DNA of 9,740 nucleotides from Comamonadaceae bacterium (GCA_947458415.1 CANGZG010000085.1:1-9740); one strand, 5' to 3'. Counted from the first letter of the stretch, positions 1-8,433 are shown. Numbers and translations: made by a program. The notes: a model not told the origin generated them from the sequence alone.

Positions 1-1689
1 GCAGCCACCGAACACCGCATCCCTTCCATTCGTCTGACATCGGGCAATCTGGTGCAATTGGGTTACGGTTCTTTGCAGCGCCGCATTTGGACCGCTGAGA
101 CCGACCGCACCAGCGCGATTGCCGAGAGCATTTCCAGTGACAAAGATTTGACCAAGTCATTGCTCAAACAGTGCGGCGTGCCAATTCCATCGGGTGAAGT
201 GGTGCATTCGCCAGCCCATGCATGGGAGGTTGCGCAAGACATAGGGTTGCCAGTCGTGGTCAAGCCCACCGACGCCAACCATGGCCGCGGTGTGGCGCTG
301 GACTTGCGTGAGCGTGAAGACATCGAAGCCGCGTTTCTGGTGGCACAACGAGAAGGCACCGATGTCATGGTTGAAAGCTTTATTCCGGGGGAAGAGCACC
401 GCTTGCTGGTGGTTGGCAACAAGGTGGTCGCGGCCTCTCGCGGCGAGACCGCACGCATTGTGGGCGATGGCGTGCACACGGTTGAGCAATTGATTGAGTT
501 GCAAATCAACTCTGACCCACGCCGTGGCGAAGAAGAAGACTTTCCGCTGGACACGATCCGATTGAAAGACCTGCCCACAGCGGTATTGGAGTTGCAACGC
601 CAAGGCTTGGAAGCCCACAGCGTCCCAGAGAAAGACCGCGTGGTCGTGGTGCAACGCACTGGCAACATGGGCATTGATGTCACCGATGAAGTTCACCCGC
701 AAGTCGCTGCCGTGGTGGTGCTGGCTGCACGGGTGATTGGTTTAGACATTGCAGGGATTGACTTGGTGGCCCAAGACATCAGCCAACCGTTGCATGCGCA
801 AGGCGGCGCGGTGGTCGAAGTCAACGCTGGCCCCGGTTTGCTGATGCATTTGAAGCCAGCCATTGGCCAACCAAGACCCGTTGGCAAAGACATCGTGGCG
901 CATTTGTTCGAACCGCAACAACCCACCCGCATTCCCGTGGTGGGCATCATGGGCCGCCAGCACACCACCGAATTGGCGCACTTGGTGAATTGGTTGATCC
1001 ATTTGTCAGGTCGTCGAACAGGGCTTGCTTCCGCACGCGGCCTGTTCATGGACCAACGCTTGGTCGATCCCAAAGACGCTCGGGTGTTTGAAGCCAGCCA
1101 ACGCTTGCTGATCAACCGTTCGTTGGATGCCGCCGTGTTTGAAAACACGCCCTTGCAAGTGCTGGAAGAAGGCTTGCCCTATGACCGCTGCCAGGTCGGT
1201 GTGTTGACTGACATGCCAGACCACAGTGGCTTGCAAGACCACGACATACGCACACCCGAGCAAGTGCGTAACGTGGTGCGTACCCAAATTGACTTGGTGT
1301 TGCCCGAAGGTGTGGCGGTGCTCAACGCCGAGAACGCAGCAGTGGTTGATCTGGCCGAATTGTGCGATGGCGAAGTCATCTTTTATGCCAGCGACTTGCA
1401 CAATGCCTGCATCCAAGCGCATTTGGAAAAGCAAGGCCGCGCCGTTTTTTTTCTGCAAGACGAAGTCGTCATGTCACGTGGCGCCCACCAAAGTGTTTTG
1501 TTGAAACTGGACTTTCCAGCGATTGCCAAACACCTGAAAGACGGCACACTCAGTTTGCACAACTTGTTGGCCTCGGTCGCGGTGGCTTGGGCGCTCGACC
1601 TTTCACCCGATTTGATTCGCGCAGGTTTGAAAAATTACGGGCAGCCTTCCGCCATCGCCAACATTGATTTAGCAAGGAAAACCGCCTGA
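1..1689 (+). CDS. Short cyanophycin synthetase paralogue (CphA'/CphA2-like), 5' partial
   Basis: The reading frame is open from base 1, so the gene starts upstream. The GTG at 52 is an internal codon. 562 residues are visible. Aligned with the next gene, about 160 N-terminal residues are missing, giving a full length near 720. An ATP-grasp module comes first: VVVKPTDANHGRGV carries the nucleotide lysine, and EVNAGPGL carries the metal-binding Glu and Asn. A Mur-ligase-like module follows. Three things are odd. The Mur P-loop, GTNGKTTT in the neighbour, is GRQHTTEL here (952-975), with no lysine. The ETARGG motif of the neighbour reads ENTPLQ. The protein stops where the C-terminal Mur lobe should begin. 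The ATP-grasp loop NANLSTGG is also lost (near 652-687). The family relation is clear. By analogy with cyanobacterial CphA2, which joins beta-Asp-Arg dipeptides, or with the short CphA' of other betaproteobacteria, it could be a specialised polymerase or a non-catalytic partner of CphA. The exact role is inference. Confidence 0.88.
   Translation, partial: AATEHRIPSIRLTSGNLVQLGYGSLQRRIWTAETDRTSAIAESISSDKDLTKSLLKQCGVPIPSGEVVHSPAHAWEVAQDIGLPVVVKPTDANHGRGVALDLREREDIEAAFLVAQREGTDVMVESFIPGEEHRLLVVGNKVVAASRGETARIVGDGVHTVEQLIELQINSDPRRGEEEDFPLDTIRLKDLPTAVLELQRQGLEAHSVPEKDRVVVVQRTGNMGIDVTDEVHPQVAAVVVLAARVIGLDIAGIDLVAQDISQPLHAQGGAVVEVNAGPGLLMHLKPAIGQPRPVGKDIVAHLFEPQQPTRIPVVGIMGRQHTTELAHLVNWLIHLSGRRTGLASARGLFMDQRLVDPKDARVFEASQRLLINRSLDAAVFENTPLQVLEEGLPYDRCQVGVLTDMPDHSGLQDHDIRTPEQVRNVVRTQIDLVLPEGVAVLNAENAAVVDLAELCDGEVIFYASDLHNACIQAHLEKQGRAVFFLQDEVVMSRGAHQSVLLKLDFPAIAKHLKDGTLSLHNLLASVAVAWALDLSPDLIRAGLKNYGQPSAIANIDLARKTA
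1674..1680 (+). promoter_or_regulatory. Ribosome binding site for cphA
   Basis: The purine-rich AAGGAAA lies inside the last codons of the upstream gene, about 8-10 bases before the ATG at 1689. It fixes the start, together with the conserved N-terminus MEVSRIRALRGPNLW. Because the upstream stop overlaps this start (TGATG), translation of the two genes is probably coupled. Confidence 0.6.
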
Positions 1690-4268
1690 TGGAAGTCTCC
1701 CGCATCCGCGCACTGCGCGGGCCCAATTTATGGACGCGCCACACCGCCATTGAAGCCATGGTGCGTTGCGCGCCCGGTCTGGAAAGCGACCTCAGTGCTG
1801 ACCAACAAGCGTTTGAAAAACGCCTGCGCCACATGTTTCCCGGTTTGGGTCGACTGCAACCCGGTGAGCGCGACGCCCACTTGAGCATGGCGCATGCATT
1901 AGAAGCCACGGTGTTGCATTTGCAAATTCAAGCCGGATGCCCTGTGACATTCAGCCGTACCACGGCCACGCCAGAAGCAGGCTTGTTTCAAGTGGTGGTG
2001 GAATACTCGGTCGAGCAAGTGGGCAAACTTGCGATGCAATTGGCAGAGCAATTGTGTTTGGCTGCGTTTGAATCCAGTTCGTTTGATGTTGACCAAGCGC
2101 TGCACACTTTGCGCGAACTCGATGAAGACATTCGCCTCGGGCCTTCCACGGGCGCCATCGTTGACGCGGCATTGGCGCGTGGCATCCCCTTCCGCCGACT
2201 CTCTGATGCCAGCTTGGTGCAGTTTGGCTGGGGCAGCAAACAACGTCGCATTCAAGCAGCAGAAACCGATGCCAGCAGCGCCATCGCTGAATCGATTGCA
2301 CAAGACAAAGAGCTCAGCAAAAAAATGTTGCAAGCTGCTGGCGTGCCTGTGCCGCTGGGTCGACCCGTGAACAGCGCCGAAGACGCTTGGGCTGCCGCGC
2401 AGGAAATTGGTTTGCCGGTCGTGGTCAAGCCGCGTGACGGCAACCAAGGCAAGGGCGTGGTGGTCAACATCCGCACGCGCGAAGAAGTCATTGAGGCTTT
2501 CAACAACGCGCTGGAATACCGTGACGACATCATGGTCGAACGCTTCCTGCCAGGCAGCGATTACCGTTTGCTGGTGGTGGGTGACCGCATGGTGGCTGCC
2601 GCACGCAGAGAACCGCCGTTGGTGGTGGGCGATGGTGTTTCCTCTGTGCGTCAATTGGTCGACAAAGTCAACGCTGACCCACGCCGTGGCGACGGACACG
2701 CGACATCACTGACCAAAATTCGCTTTGACGACATCGCCGTGGCGCGTTTGAAAGAACAAGGCTATGACGCTGACAGCGTGCCACCCAAAGGCGCACGCGT
2801 GGTGCTTCGCAACAACGCAAACCTGTCGACGGGCGGAACCGCCACCGATGTCACCGATGACGTTCACCCTGAAGTGGCGGCCCGTGCCGTCATCGCAGCG
2901 CAAATGGTGGGGCTGGATGTCTGCGGCGTTGACGTGGTGTGCGAATCGGTGATCAAACCCATGGAAGAACAAAACGGCGGGGTGGTGGAGGTGAATGCAG
3001 CGCCAGGTTTACGCATGCATTTGCAACCGTCTTTTGGCAAAGGCCGGGATGTGGGCAGCGCGATCATCGACACCATGTTTGCCCCCGGCCAAGACGGTCG
3101 AATTCCATTGATTGCCGTCACCGGCACCAACGGCAAAACCACCACGGTGCGTTTGTGTGCGCATTTGCTCAAAAGCAGCGGACTGCGTGTGGGCATGACC
3201 AACACCGACGGTGTCTATGTGAATGGCTTGCAACTTGACACGGGCGACTGCAGTGGTCCGCGCAGTGCGCGCAGTGTGTTGATGCACCCGGATGTCGATG
3301 CAGCCGTGCTCGAAACCGCGCGTGGCGGCATGTTGCGCGAGGGCTTGGCATTTGACCGTTGCCAAGTCGCCGTGGTCACCAACATCGGTTCGGGTGACCA
3401 CCTCGGTTTGAACTACATCAGCACGGTTGAAGACCTGGCCGTGCTCAAGCGCGTCATCGTGCAAAACGTGTCACCCCAAGGCATGGCGGTTTTGAATGCC
3501 AGCGACCCCATGGTCGCCGCCATGGCCCAAAATTGCCCCGGGCAGGTCACGTTCTTCGCGGTTGACCCACACCACCCGGTGCTGGCCACGCACCGTGCGC
3601 AAGGCAAGCGCGTGCTGTATGTGCAAGACGGCCATATCGTCGCGCAAGAAGGCTCGCAACAAATTCGCATTTCATTGAATGAAGTGCCGTTGACACAAAA
3701 CGGCGCCATCGGTTTTCAAGTCGAAAACGCCATGGCCTCCATTGGCGCGGCTTGGGCTGTGAACTTGTCTTGGGCCACCATTTGCCAAGGCTTGTCCACG
3801 TTTGTCAGCGACACCCAAGCAGTGCCCGGGCGCTTCAACATGTTCAGCTACAAGGGCGCGACCATCATTGCAGACTACGGACACAACCCTGACGCCATCA
3901 AAGCTTTGGTGCAAGCGGTGACCAATTTGCCTGCCAAAGAACGCAGCGTGGTGATCAGCGGCGCGGGTGACCGGCGCGACGAAGACATACGAGAGCAAAC
4001 CCGCGTCATTGGCGATGCGTTTGAACGCGTGGTGTTGTTTGAAGACGCTTGTCAACGTGGCCGTGCAGATGGCGAAGTCATTGCCCTGCTTCGCCAAGGT
4101 TTGCAAGACGCCAGTTTGACCCGCGACGTCGTGGAAATCCAAGGCGAGTTCATCGCCATCGACCATGCGTTGGGCAAATTGAACCCAGGCGATTTGTGTT
4201 TGATATTGATTGATCAGGTGGAAGAAGCGCTGGCGCACATCGGCAAGCGGGTGGCTGAGCAGGTTTGA
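1689..4268 (+). CDS. cphA: Cyanophycin synthetase CphA, full length
   Basis: This 859-residue protein has the length and order of the family. Cytoplasmic CphA extends a poly-aspartate backbone and adds arginine to each side chain in two ATP-dependent steps, storing nitrogen as cyanophycin. After the N-terminal domain (about 1-160), the ATP-grasp module (about 210-470) has K247 in VVVKPRDGNQGKGV, the RNNANLSTGG loop (374-383) and metal ligands E434 and N436 in EVNAAPGL. It adds Asp in characterised CphA. The Mur-ligase-like module (about 475-859) has an intact P-loop TGTNGKTTT with K483, the LETARGGMLREGLAF segment, the C-lobe motif DYGHNP (729-734) and GAGDRRD (758-764). It adds Arg. All expected motifs are present, so the enzyme is probably active. 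It overlaps the upstream paralogue by one base and is likely co-expressed with it. No cyanophycinase or isoaspartyl dipeptidase gene is seen nearby. Confidence 0.96.
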   Translation: MEVSRIRALRGPNLWTRHTAIEAMVRCAPGLESDLSADQQAFEKRLRHMFPGLGRLQPGERDAHLSMAHALEATVLHLQIQAGCPVTFSRTTATPEAGLFQVVVEYSVEQVGKLAMQLAEQLCLAAFESSSFDVDQALHTLRELDEDIRLGPSTGAIVDAALARGIPFRRLSDASLVQFGWGSKQRRIQAAETDASSAIAESIAQDKELSKKMLQAAGVPVPLGRPVNSAEDAWAAAQEIGLPVVVKPRDGNQGKGVVVNIRTREEVIEAFNNALEYRDDIMVERFLPGSDYRLLVVGDRMVAAARREPPLVVGDGVSSVRQLVDKVNADPRRGDGHATSLTKIRFDDIAVARLKEQGYDADSVPPKGARVVLRNNANLSTGGTATDVTDDVHPEVAARAVIAAQMVGLDVCGVDVVCESVIKPMEEQNGGVVEVNAAPGLRMHLQPSFGKGRDVGSAIIDTMFAPGQDGRIPLIAVTGTNGKTTTVRLCAHLLKSSGLRVGMTNTDGVYVNGLQLDTGDCSGPRSARSVLMHPDVDAAVLETARGGMLREGLAFDRCQVAVVTNIGSGDHLGLNYISTVEDLAVLKRVIVQNVSPQGMAVLNASDPMVAAMAQNCPGQVTFFAVDPHHPVLATHRAQGKRVLYVQDGHIVAQEGSQQIRISLNEVPLTQNGAIGFQVENAMASIGAAWAVNLSWATICQGLSTFVSDTQAVPGRFNMFSYKGATIIADYGHNPDAIKALVQAVTNLPAKERSVVISGAGDRRDEDIREQTRVIGDAFERVVLFEDACQRGRADGEVIALLRQGLQDASLTRDVVEIQGEFIAIDHALGKLNPGDLCLILIDQVEEALAHIGKRVAEQV

Positions 4269-4357
4269 TTCCTGCGCTCCCTTGTCAATCCTCTTGCATC
4301 ACAAAGGGAAATCATTGTTCGACTGTCTCTGGCAAATTCAACTACATTCAGTCAAAC

Positions 4358-4363
4358 AAGGAG
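4358..4363 (+). promoter_or_regulatory. Ribosome binding site of the TRAP binding protein
   Basis: A consensus AAGGAG lies 9 bases before the ATG at 4373. It decides the start: the open frame reaches back to a TTG at 4265, but only the ATG has this site and is followed directly by a twin-arginine signal. The rest of the 104-base gap (4269-4372) shows no convincing promoter or terminator by eye. Confidence 0.8.
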
Positions 4364-4372
4364 ACCCACCAG

Positions 4373-5464
4373 ATGCAACGCAGAAAATTCCTCACCCGCA
4401 GCGCCTTGGGCGCCACCGCAGTCACGGCGCTCGCCGCCCCCGCCATTGCCCAATCGGCTCGGCCTGAGATCCGTTGGCGGCTGGCCTCGAGTTACCCCAA
4501 ATCGTTAGACACCATTTATGGCGCGGTCGAGATGATGTGCAAGCGCGTGGGTGAATTAACGGATGGGAAATTCAAAATCAGCACGCATGCGGCTGGCGAA
4601 TTGGTGCCTGCGCTGCAAGTGCTGGACGGTGTGCAAAACGGCACCATCGAAGCGGGTCACAGCGCCAGCTATTTCTACATTGGCAAAGACCCGGCTTTCG
4701 GTTTCGGTACCGCCATTCCGTTTGGCATGGGCACGCGAGCGCAAAACGCATGGATGTATGTGGGTGGCGGCATCGAACTGCTCAATGAGTTCTATGCCAA
4801 CTATGGCGTGCTGGCCATGCCCGTTGGCAACACGGGTGCGCAAATGGCAGGCTGGTACCGCAAAGAAATGAAAACCGTTGCCGATTTCAATGGTTTGAAA
4901 ATGCGTGTCGGTGGACTGGCCGGTAAGGTCTTGGCCAAGATGGGTGTGGTGCCACAACAGTTACCGCCCGGCGATTTGTATGCCGCTTTGGAAAAAGGCG
5001 TGATCGACGCCGCCGAATTTGTCGGCCCGGCAGATGACGAGCACCTCAGCTTGAACAAAGTGGCGAAATACTATTACTACCCCGGATGGTGGGAAGGTTC
5101 TGCCACGCTGTCTTTGTTCATCAACCAAAAAGCGTTTGATGCCTTGCCAGCCAATTACAAAGCGATTTTGAAAATCGCTGCTGCTGAGGCCAACCAATGG
5201 TCCACCGCCAAATACGATGTGACCAACCCCGCTGCTTTGCGCCGCTTGATCAGCAATGGCGCGCAACTCAAACGCTTCTCTCCCGACATCTTGCAAGCTT
5301 GCTACAAAGCCAACCAGCAGTTCATGAGCGAGATGATCGACGCCAGCCCTGCGTTCAAAAAAATACACGGGCCTTGGTCTAAATTCAGAGACGAATACGT
5401 GTTGTGGTCGCAGTTTTGCGAGATGCCGTTTGACAGCTTGATGGCAACAGGCAGAAAAGGCTGA
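4373..5464 (+). CDS. TRAP transporter periplasmic binding protein, TakP-like (2-oxoacid/lactate type)
   Basis: This 363-residue protein opens with a twin-arginine signal, MQRRKFLTRSALG, followed by an alanine-rich hydrophobic stretch. Cleavage probably falls after AIA at residue 26, so it would be exported folded. The mature part is a DctP/TakP-family solute-binding protein, which captures small carboxylates in the periplasm for a TRAP secondary transporter. Features of the 2-oxo-monocarboxylate/lactate branch are the LKMRVGG segment with the likely carboxylate-binding R178, AEFVGPADD around E215-F216, and the KVAKYYYYPGWWEGS block with E241. The branch call rests on remembered family patterns, and the ligand is not shown. 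No DctQ or DctM membrane gene is adjacent, so it must use subunits encoded elsewhere or belong to a system split across the genome. It shares a strand with cphA, but the 104-base gap leaves an operon uncertain. Confidence 0.92.
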   Translation: MQRRKFLTRSALGATAVTALAAPAIAQSARPEIRWRLASSYPKSLDTIYGAVEMMCKRVGELTDGKFKISTHAAGELVPALQVLDGVQNGTIEAGHSASYFYIGKDPAFGFGTAIPFGMGTRAQNAWMYVGGGIELLNEFYANYGVLAMPVGNTGAQMAGWYRKEMKTVADFNGLKMRVGGLAGKVLAKMGVVPQQLPPGDLYAALEKGVIDAAEFVGPADDEHLSLNKVAKYYYYPGWWEGSATLSLFINQKAFDALPANYKAILKIAAAEANQWSTAKYDVTNPAALRRLISNGAQLKRFSPDILQACYKANQQFMSEMIDASPAFKKIHGPWSKFRDEYVLWSQFCEMPFDSLMATGRKG

Positions 5465-5485
5465 GCAGTTGGGGGGTCGTACCGG

Positions 5486-5500
5486 GCAGGCACGCCCTGC
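5486..5500. terminator. Weak hairpin in the convergent gap
   Basis: The 37-base gap between two converging genes holds GCAGG-CACGC-CCTGC, a 5-bp stem with a 5-base loop. Its place suits a shared transcription end. There is no T-run on either strand, so it is not a convincing intrinsic terminator. Readthrough or another mode of termination is equally possible. Confidence 0.22.
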
Positions 5501-5501
5501 A

Positions 5502-7940
5502 TCACCCTTCCTCAAACCGCCAATACCTTTTGTCCCAGGCTCTTTCACACCACACCGCGTCGGGTTGGTCGCTGCGCCAATGCATGGCACCGCAGGTGGG
5601 TGAATACAAAACTCGGATGCCGCGTTGCAAGTAGCGTTGCACCACCACCGGTGCGGGATGACCGTAGCGGTTTCGGTAACCATGTTGAAACAGCGCCCAG
5701 CGCGGTTTCACGGCGTCGATGAAACCTTCGCTAGACGATGTCTTGCTGCCATGGTGCGGCACCAGCAACACATCCGCCCGCAGCGCGTCTCCCATGCGTT
5801 GCAGCAACGCTTGCTCTTGCAAGGCTTCGATGTCAGCGGTCAACAGCACCGTTTGTCCTTGTGCGCGAATGCGCAGCACACAACTGCGCGCGTTGGGGCT
5901 GAACGGTTTGTCATAGTCACTGGCCAAAGGATGAATGAAGTCGAACGACACCCCATCCCATGCCCATGCTTGACCGGCTTCGCAACGCTGCATTGACAGC
6001 CGGTGTGACAGCCAGTGCGCCTGTGTGATGGAAGACCAGACGCTGGCTTTGGCATGCTGCGCCATCAAACTCAAGGCACCGCCGGTGTGGTCGCTGTCTT
6101 GGTGGCTAAGCACCAGCATGTCGACACGTTCATTCATGTGCTGCAACAAGGGCAACAACACGCGCTGCCCGGCGTCGTTGTCCACGCCAAAGCGCGGCCC
6201 TGTGTCAAACATCAAACTGTGTTGCGCGGTTCGCACCCAGACCGCATTGCCTTGGCCGATGTCGGCAAACATCAATTGCACCACTCCGGTCGCAGGACGC
6301 GGCGCTTGCCAAAACAACACGGGCAATGCCAGTGACACGCCCACCATGCGCAGCCACCACCTTGGTTGGTTGATGATCAACCCGACTCCGGCAGTGGCCA
6401 AGAGCGCCCACCCCCATGGGGCAGCGGCGGCGCGCCAGACAGCCCATGACAAGGATGACAAGGGCTCGAGCACTGCCATCATCGCCTGCAAAGCCGCACC
6501 ACTGACTTGCCACAAAGGTGACCACAGCATGCCAGCAAATGCCAACGGGGTGACCAGCAGCGTGACCCAAGGAATGGCAAAAAGATTCACCACCAAACCG
6601 ATCAGACTGACTTGCTGAAACAGCCACAAGGTCAACGGTGTCAATGCCAGCGTCAACCACCATTGCTCGCGCCAGAGTTGCTTCGCTTGGGCGATGAATG
6701 TGTGCCAAAGCAATGGCTTGTCCCCGCTGACTGCAGTTTCAGCGCGGGACCATGGCGGCATCAAAAACAACACTCCGACTGCCAGAAAACTCAACCAAAA
6801 ACCGGGCTGGTACAGCGCCCAAGGGTCCCACACACTGACCGCAGCGGCAGCCAATGACCAGCGTTCCCACACCGGCCAACGGCAGGCACGCCATTGCAAG
6901 ACACTGGCCACGGCCAACATGCACACCGTGCGTTGCGCCGGTACACCCCAACCGCTGAACACGGCATACATCCCTGCAAAACACAAACCACCCCACAAGC
7001 CTGCGTGTACAGCGGGGTAGCTCAAGCACCAAGAACGACCGAACCCGTCACTGTGTCGCCAAACCAGGCTGACCGCACGACTGGCTATCCAAGCCCACAA
7101 AGTGATGTGCAAGCCCGAGATACTCATCAAATGCGCGATGCCGGTGAGGCGAAACACCTCCCAGTCTTTGCTGTTGATGCTGCCTTGGTCACCGATCAGC
7201 AAAGCAGCGATTTGCCCGGCCCATCTCGCTTGGTTGAGCGCGAAATGAATGGCGTCGCGCGTCGACTGCCGCCATTGCTCTACCGGATAACGCCATGTGC
7301 TGTCCAGCCGTTCAGGGGCAAGTGACTCGCGCACATGGCCGGTGGCCCGAACCCCCTGCGACCATGACCACAACTCGGCATCAAACCCGCCCGGGTTGAC
7401 CAAGCCATGCGGGCGCTTGAGACGCACAGGCAAACGCCAGCGCTCCCCTGCCCTGACCAAGGGCAAGGACTGGGGTTCATTGCCAAATCCGTGGGTATAC
7501 CAACCCAAGCCCAGTGTGTCGGGCAATGTCACCGCTTGGCCATCGTTTTGGCGCCGGGCATGCTCGACCTTGAAGGCGAAACGCACACCGTCCACGCGAG
7601 ATTGCGGCATCTCGGTGACCACACCCGTGACCCACAGGTCCACCCCTTCGATGGCGGGCGCCAAGCTTTGTTGATGGAAGGACACGGCTCGCCAGCCCGT
7701 GAGCGCAAAAGCCATGCTGGCCACACACACCACCTGCCAAGCGACTCGCGCAAGTTGTGCTGCCTGACCGCGACTGGTCAACCCGGCGCAAAGACCGAGA
7801 ACACCGATCGCTGCGTAATGGCCGACTGGCCACAGCGCAGGCTGAAACAGTTGAAGAAAAGTTCCGGCAGACCAAGCGAGCAAGCCTGGTCCAGGGCCGC
7901 CAAGCGTGCGCAATCGAATCCTTTCATGACTGCCGGACAC
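5502..7940 (-). CDS. comEC: ComEC/Rec2 DNA internalisation protein
   Basis: This 812-residue polytopic membrane protein has the usual proteobacterial ComEC layout. It forms the inner-membrane channel that passes single-stranded DNA into the cytoplasm during natural transformation. Hydrophobic segments and a soluble N-terminal region (DUF4131-like) come first. The Competence domain follows with its hallmark LMSISGLHI (H278), in a region rich in transmembrane helices. The C-terminal metallo-beta-lactamase-like domain (about 570-800) keeps the metal-ligand pattern: HQDSDH at 613-618, D703 in LLTADIE, and PHHGS with H729-H730. This implies that the proposed nuclease site is intact. The start is uncertain. 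GTG at 7940 is the most upstream choice but lacks a clear ribosome site. TTG at 7913 has GAAAGG a few bases before it and would remove nine residues. The gene lies 34 bases after the preceding minus-strand gene and is probably cotranscribed with it. Confidence 0.95.
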   Translation of the reverse strand: MSGSHERIRLRTLGGPGPGLLAWSAGTFLQLFQPALWPVGHYAAIGVLGLCAGLTSRGQAAQLARVAWQVVCVASMAFALTGWRAVSFHQQSLAPAIEGVDLWVTGVVTEMPQSRVDGVRFAFKVEHARRQNDGQAVTLPDTLGLGWYTHGFGNEPQSLPLVRAGERWRLPVRLKRPHGLVNPGGFDAELWSWSQGVRATGHVRESLAPERLDSTWRYPVEQWRQSTRDAIHFALNQARWAGQIAALLIGDQGSINSKDWEVFRLTGIAHLMSISGLHITLWAWIASRAVSLVWRHSDGFGRSWCLSYPAVHAGLWGGLCFAGMYAVFSGWGVPAQRTVCMLAVASVLQWRACRWPVWERWSLAAAAVSVWDPWALYQPGFWLSFLAVGVLFLMPPWSRAETAVSGDKPLLWHTFIAQAKQLWREQWWLTLALTPLTLWLFQQVSLIGLVVNLFAIPWVTLLVTPLAFAGMLWSPLWQVSGAALQAMMAVLEPLSSLSWAVWRAAAAPWGWALLATAGVGLIINQPRWWLRMVGVSLALPVLFWQAPRPATGVVQLMFADIGQGNAVWVRTAQHSLMFDTGPRFGVDNDAGQRVLLPLLQHMNERVDMLVLSHQDSDHTGGALSLMAQHAKASVWSSITQAHWLSHRLSMQRCEAGQAWAWDGVSFDFIHPLASDYDKPFSPNARSCVLRIRAQGQTVLLTADIEALQEQALLQRMGDALRADVLLVPHHGSKTSSSEGFIDAVKPRWALFQHGYRNRYGHPAPVVVQRYLQRGIRVLYSPTCGAMHWRSDQPDAVWCERAWDKRYWRFEEG

Positions 7941-7974
7941 CTGCCGTGCAGATCACCCACTTTAAGTGGCTGGG

Positions 7975-8403
7975 TCAGGAAGTTGCGCTAGTACAAATTT
8001 GTTTTTTCAGCAGTGACAGGTACGAGCCCGGACGAATCGCTGCGTCGCGTGGCCGCCAATCTGCGGCCTCATAAAACGCCACCTCGCGGCCTTTGCCGTC
8101 GGCTTTGGCATAAAAACTTTCTGACAGCTTGATGAAAGAATCGGTTTTGCAATTGATGCGCCAACGCGCCATCGATGACTGGTATTCCTCGCCATTGGGC
8201 GCTTTGACACCTTTGGCAGAAAGAATCGTCATGGTCCATGCAATGCGGCTCACATGAACGGCGCGTACCGAGTCCTTGTCCCAGACATAAGTGATGTCAT
8301 CGTCTTTCATCAACTCGGACCATTCGGCTTGCACGCTGCCAACAGTCATGCAACCGATGCACAACACAGCCAAGATACGTGGGAGGAATGACAACGAACT
8401 CAT
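7975..8403 (-). CDS. Small secreted protein, surface-adhesin protein E-like domain
   Basis: This 142-residue protein starts at ATG 8403. The frame extends to a TTG at 8427, but the ATG puts the signal peptide at the N-terminus. Residues 1-26 form a Sec signal with R9 and a hydrophobic core, with likely cleavage after VQA. The mature part begins EWSELMKDDDITYVWDKDSV, continues with a conserved-looking YQSSMARWRINCKT, and ends WRPRDAAIRPGSYLSLLKK followed by QIC. The W..., Y-x-D, INC and PGS...C pattern resembles the adhesin E domain named after Haemophilus protein E. Such domains are widespread as short exported proteins of unknown role in Burkholderiales. C85 and C137 could form a disulfide. 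The similarity is from memory, so the adhesin function should not be assumed. It sits between an exported helical protein and comEC on one strand. Confidence 0.8.
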   Translation of the reverse strand: MSSLSFLPRILAVLCIGCMTVGSVQAEWSELMKDDDITYVWDKDSVRAVHVSRIAWTMTILSAKGVKAPNGEEYQSSMARWRINCKTDSFIKLSESFYAKADGKGREVAFYEAADWRPRDAAIRPGSYLSLLKKQICTSATS

Positions 8404-8433
8404 GCTTGAGGGATCGACACCAGCCAAACAAAC

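Noticed and set aside
1..1689. Reading the first synthetase as a pseudogene
   Set aside because: There is no frameshift or internal stop over 562 codons, it keeps several ATP-grasp motifs and is coupled to an intact cphA. Altered function is more likely than decay.
1899..2699. A 266-codon minus-strand frame inside cphA
   Set aside because: It lies entirely within a well-supported gene with all family motifs, and its composition is that of a complement-strand shadow.
4279..4308. Inverted repeat CCCTTGT / ACAAAGGG after cphA as a terminator
   Set aside because: The stem has a bulge, the loop is about 15 bases and no T-run follows, so it is not better than expected by chance.
4265..4372. N-terminal extension of the TRAP binding protein to a TTG at 4265
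   Set aside because: It would bury the twin-arginine signal 36 residues in and ignore the consensus ribosome site before the ATG at 4373.
4961..5683. A 240-codon minus-strand frame spanning the end of the TRAP binding protein and of comEC
   Set aside because: It overlaps two well-supported genes in other frames and has no recognisable domain.
7778..7960. Minus-strand frame starting ATGAAAGG at 7925, just inside comEC, as a separate small gene
   Set aside because: The ATG overlaps the comEC N-terminus in another frame, and the predicted peptide shows no domain or signal. It is a shadow of comEC.
7957..7969. Near-palindrome CCACTTTAAGTGG before comEC as an operator or terminator
   Set aside because: The arms are short with a one-base centre, no matching known site is recognised, and it is the only copy noticed.
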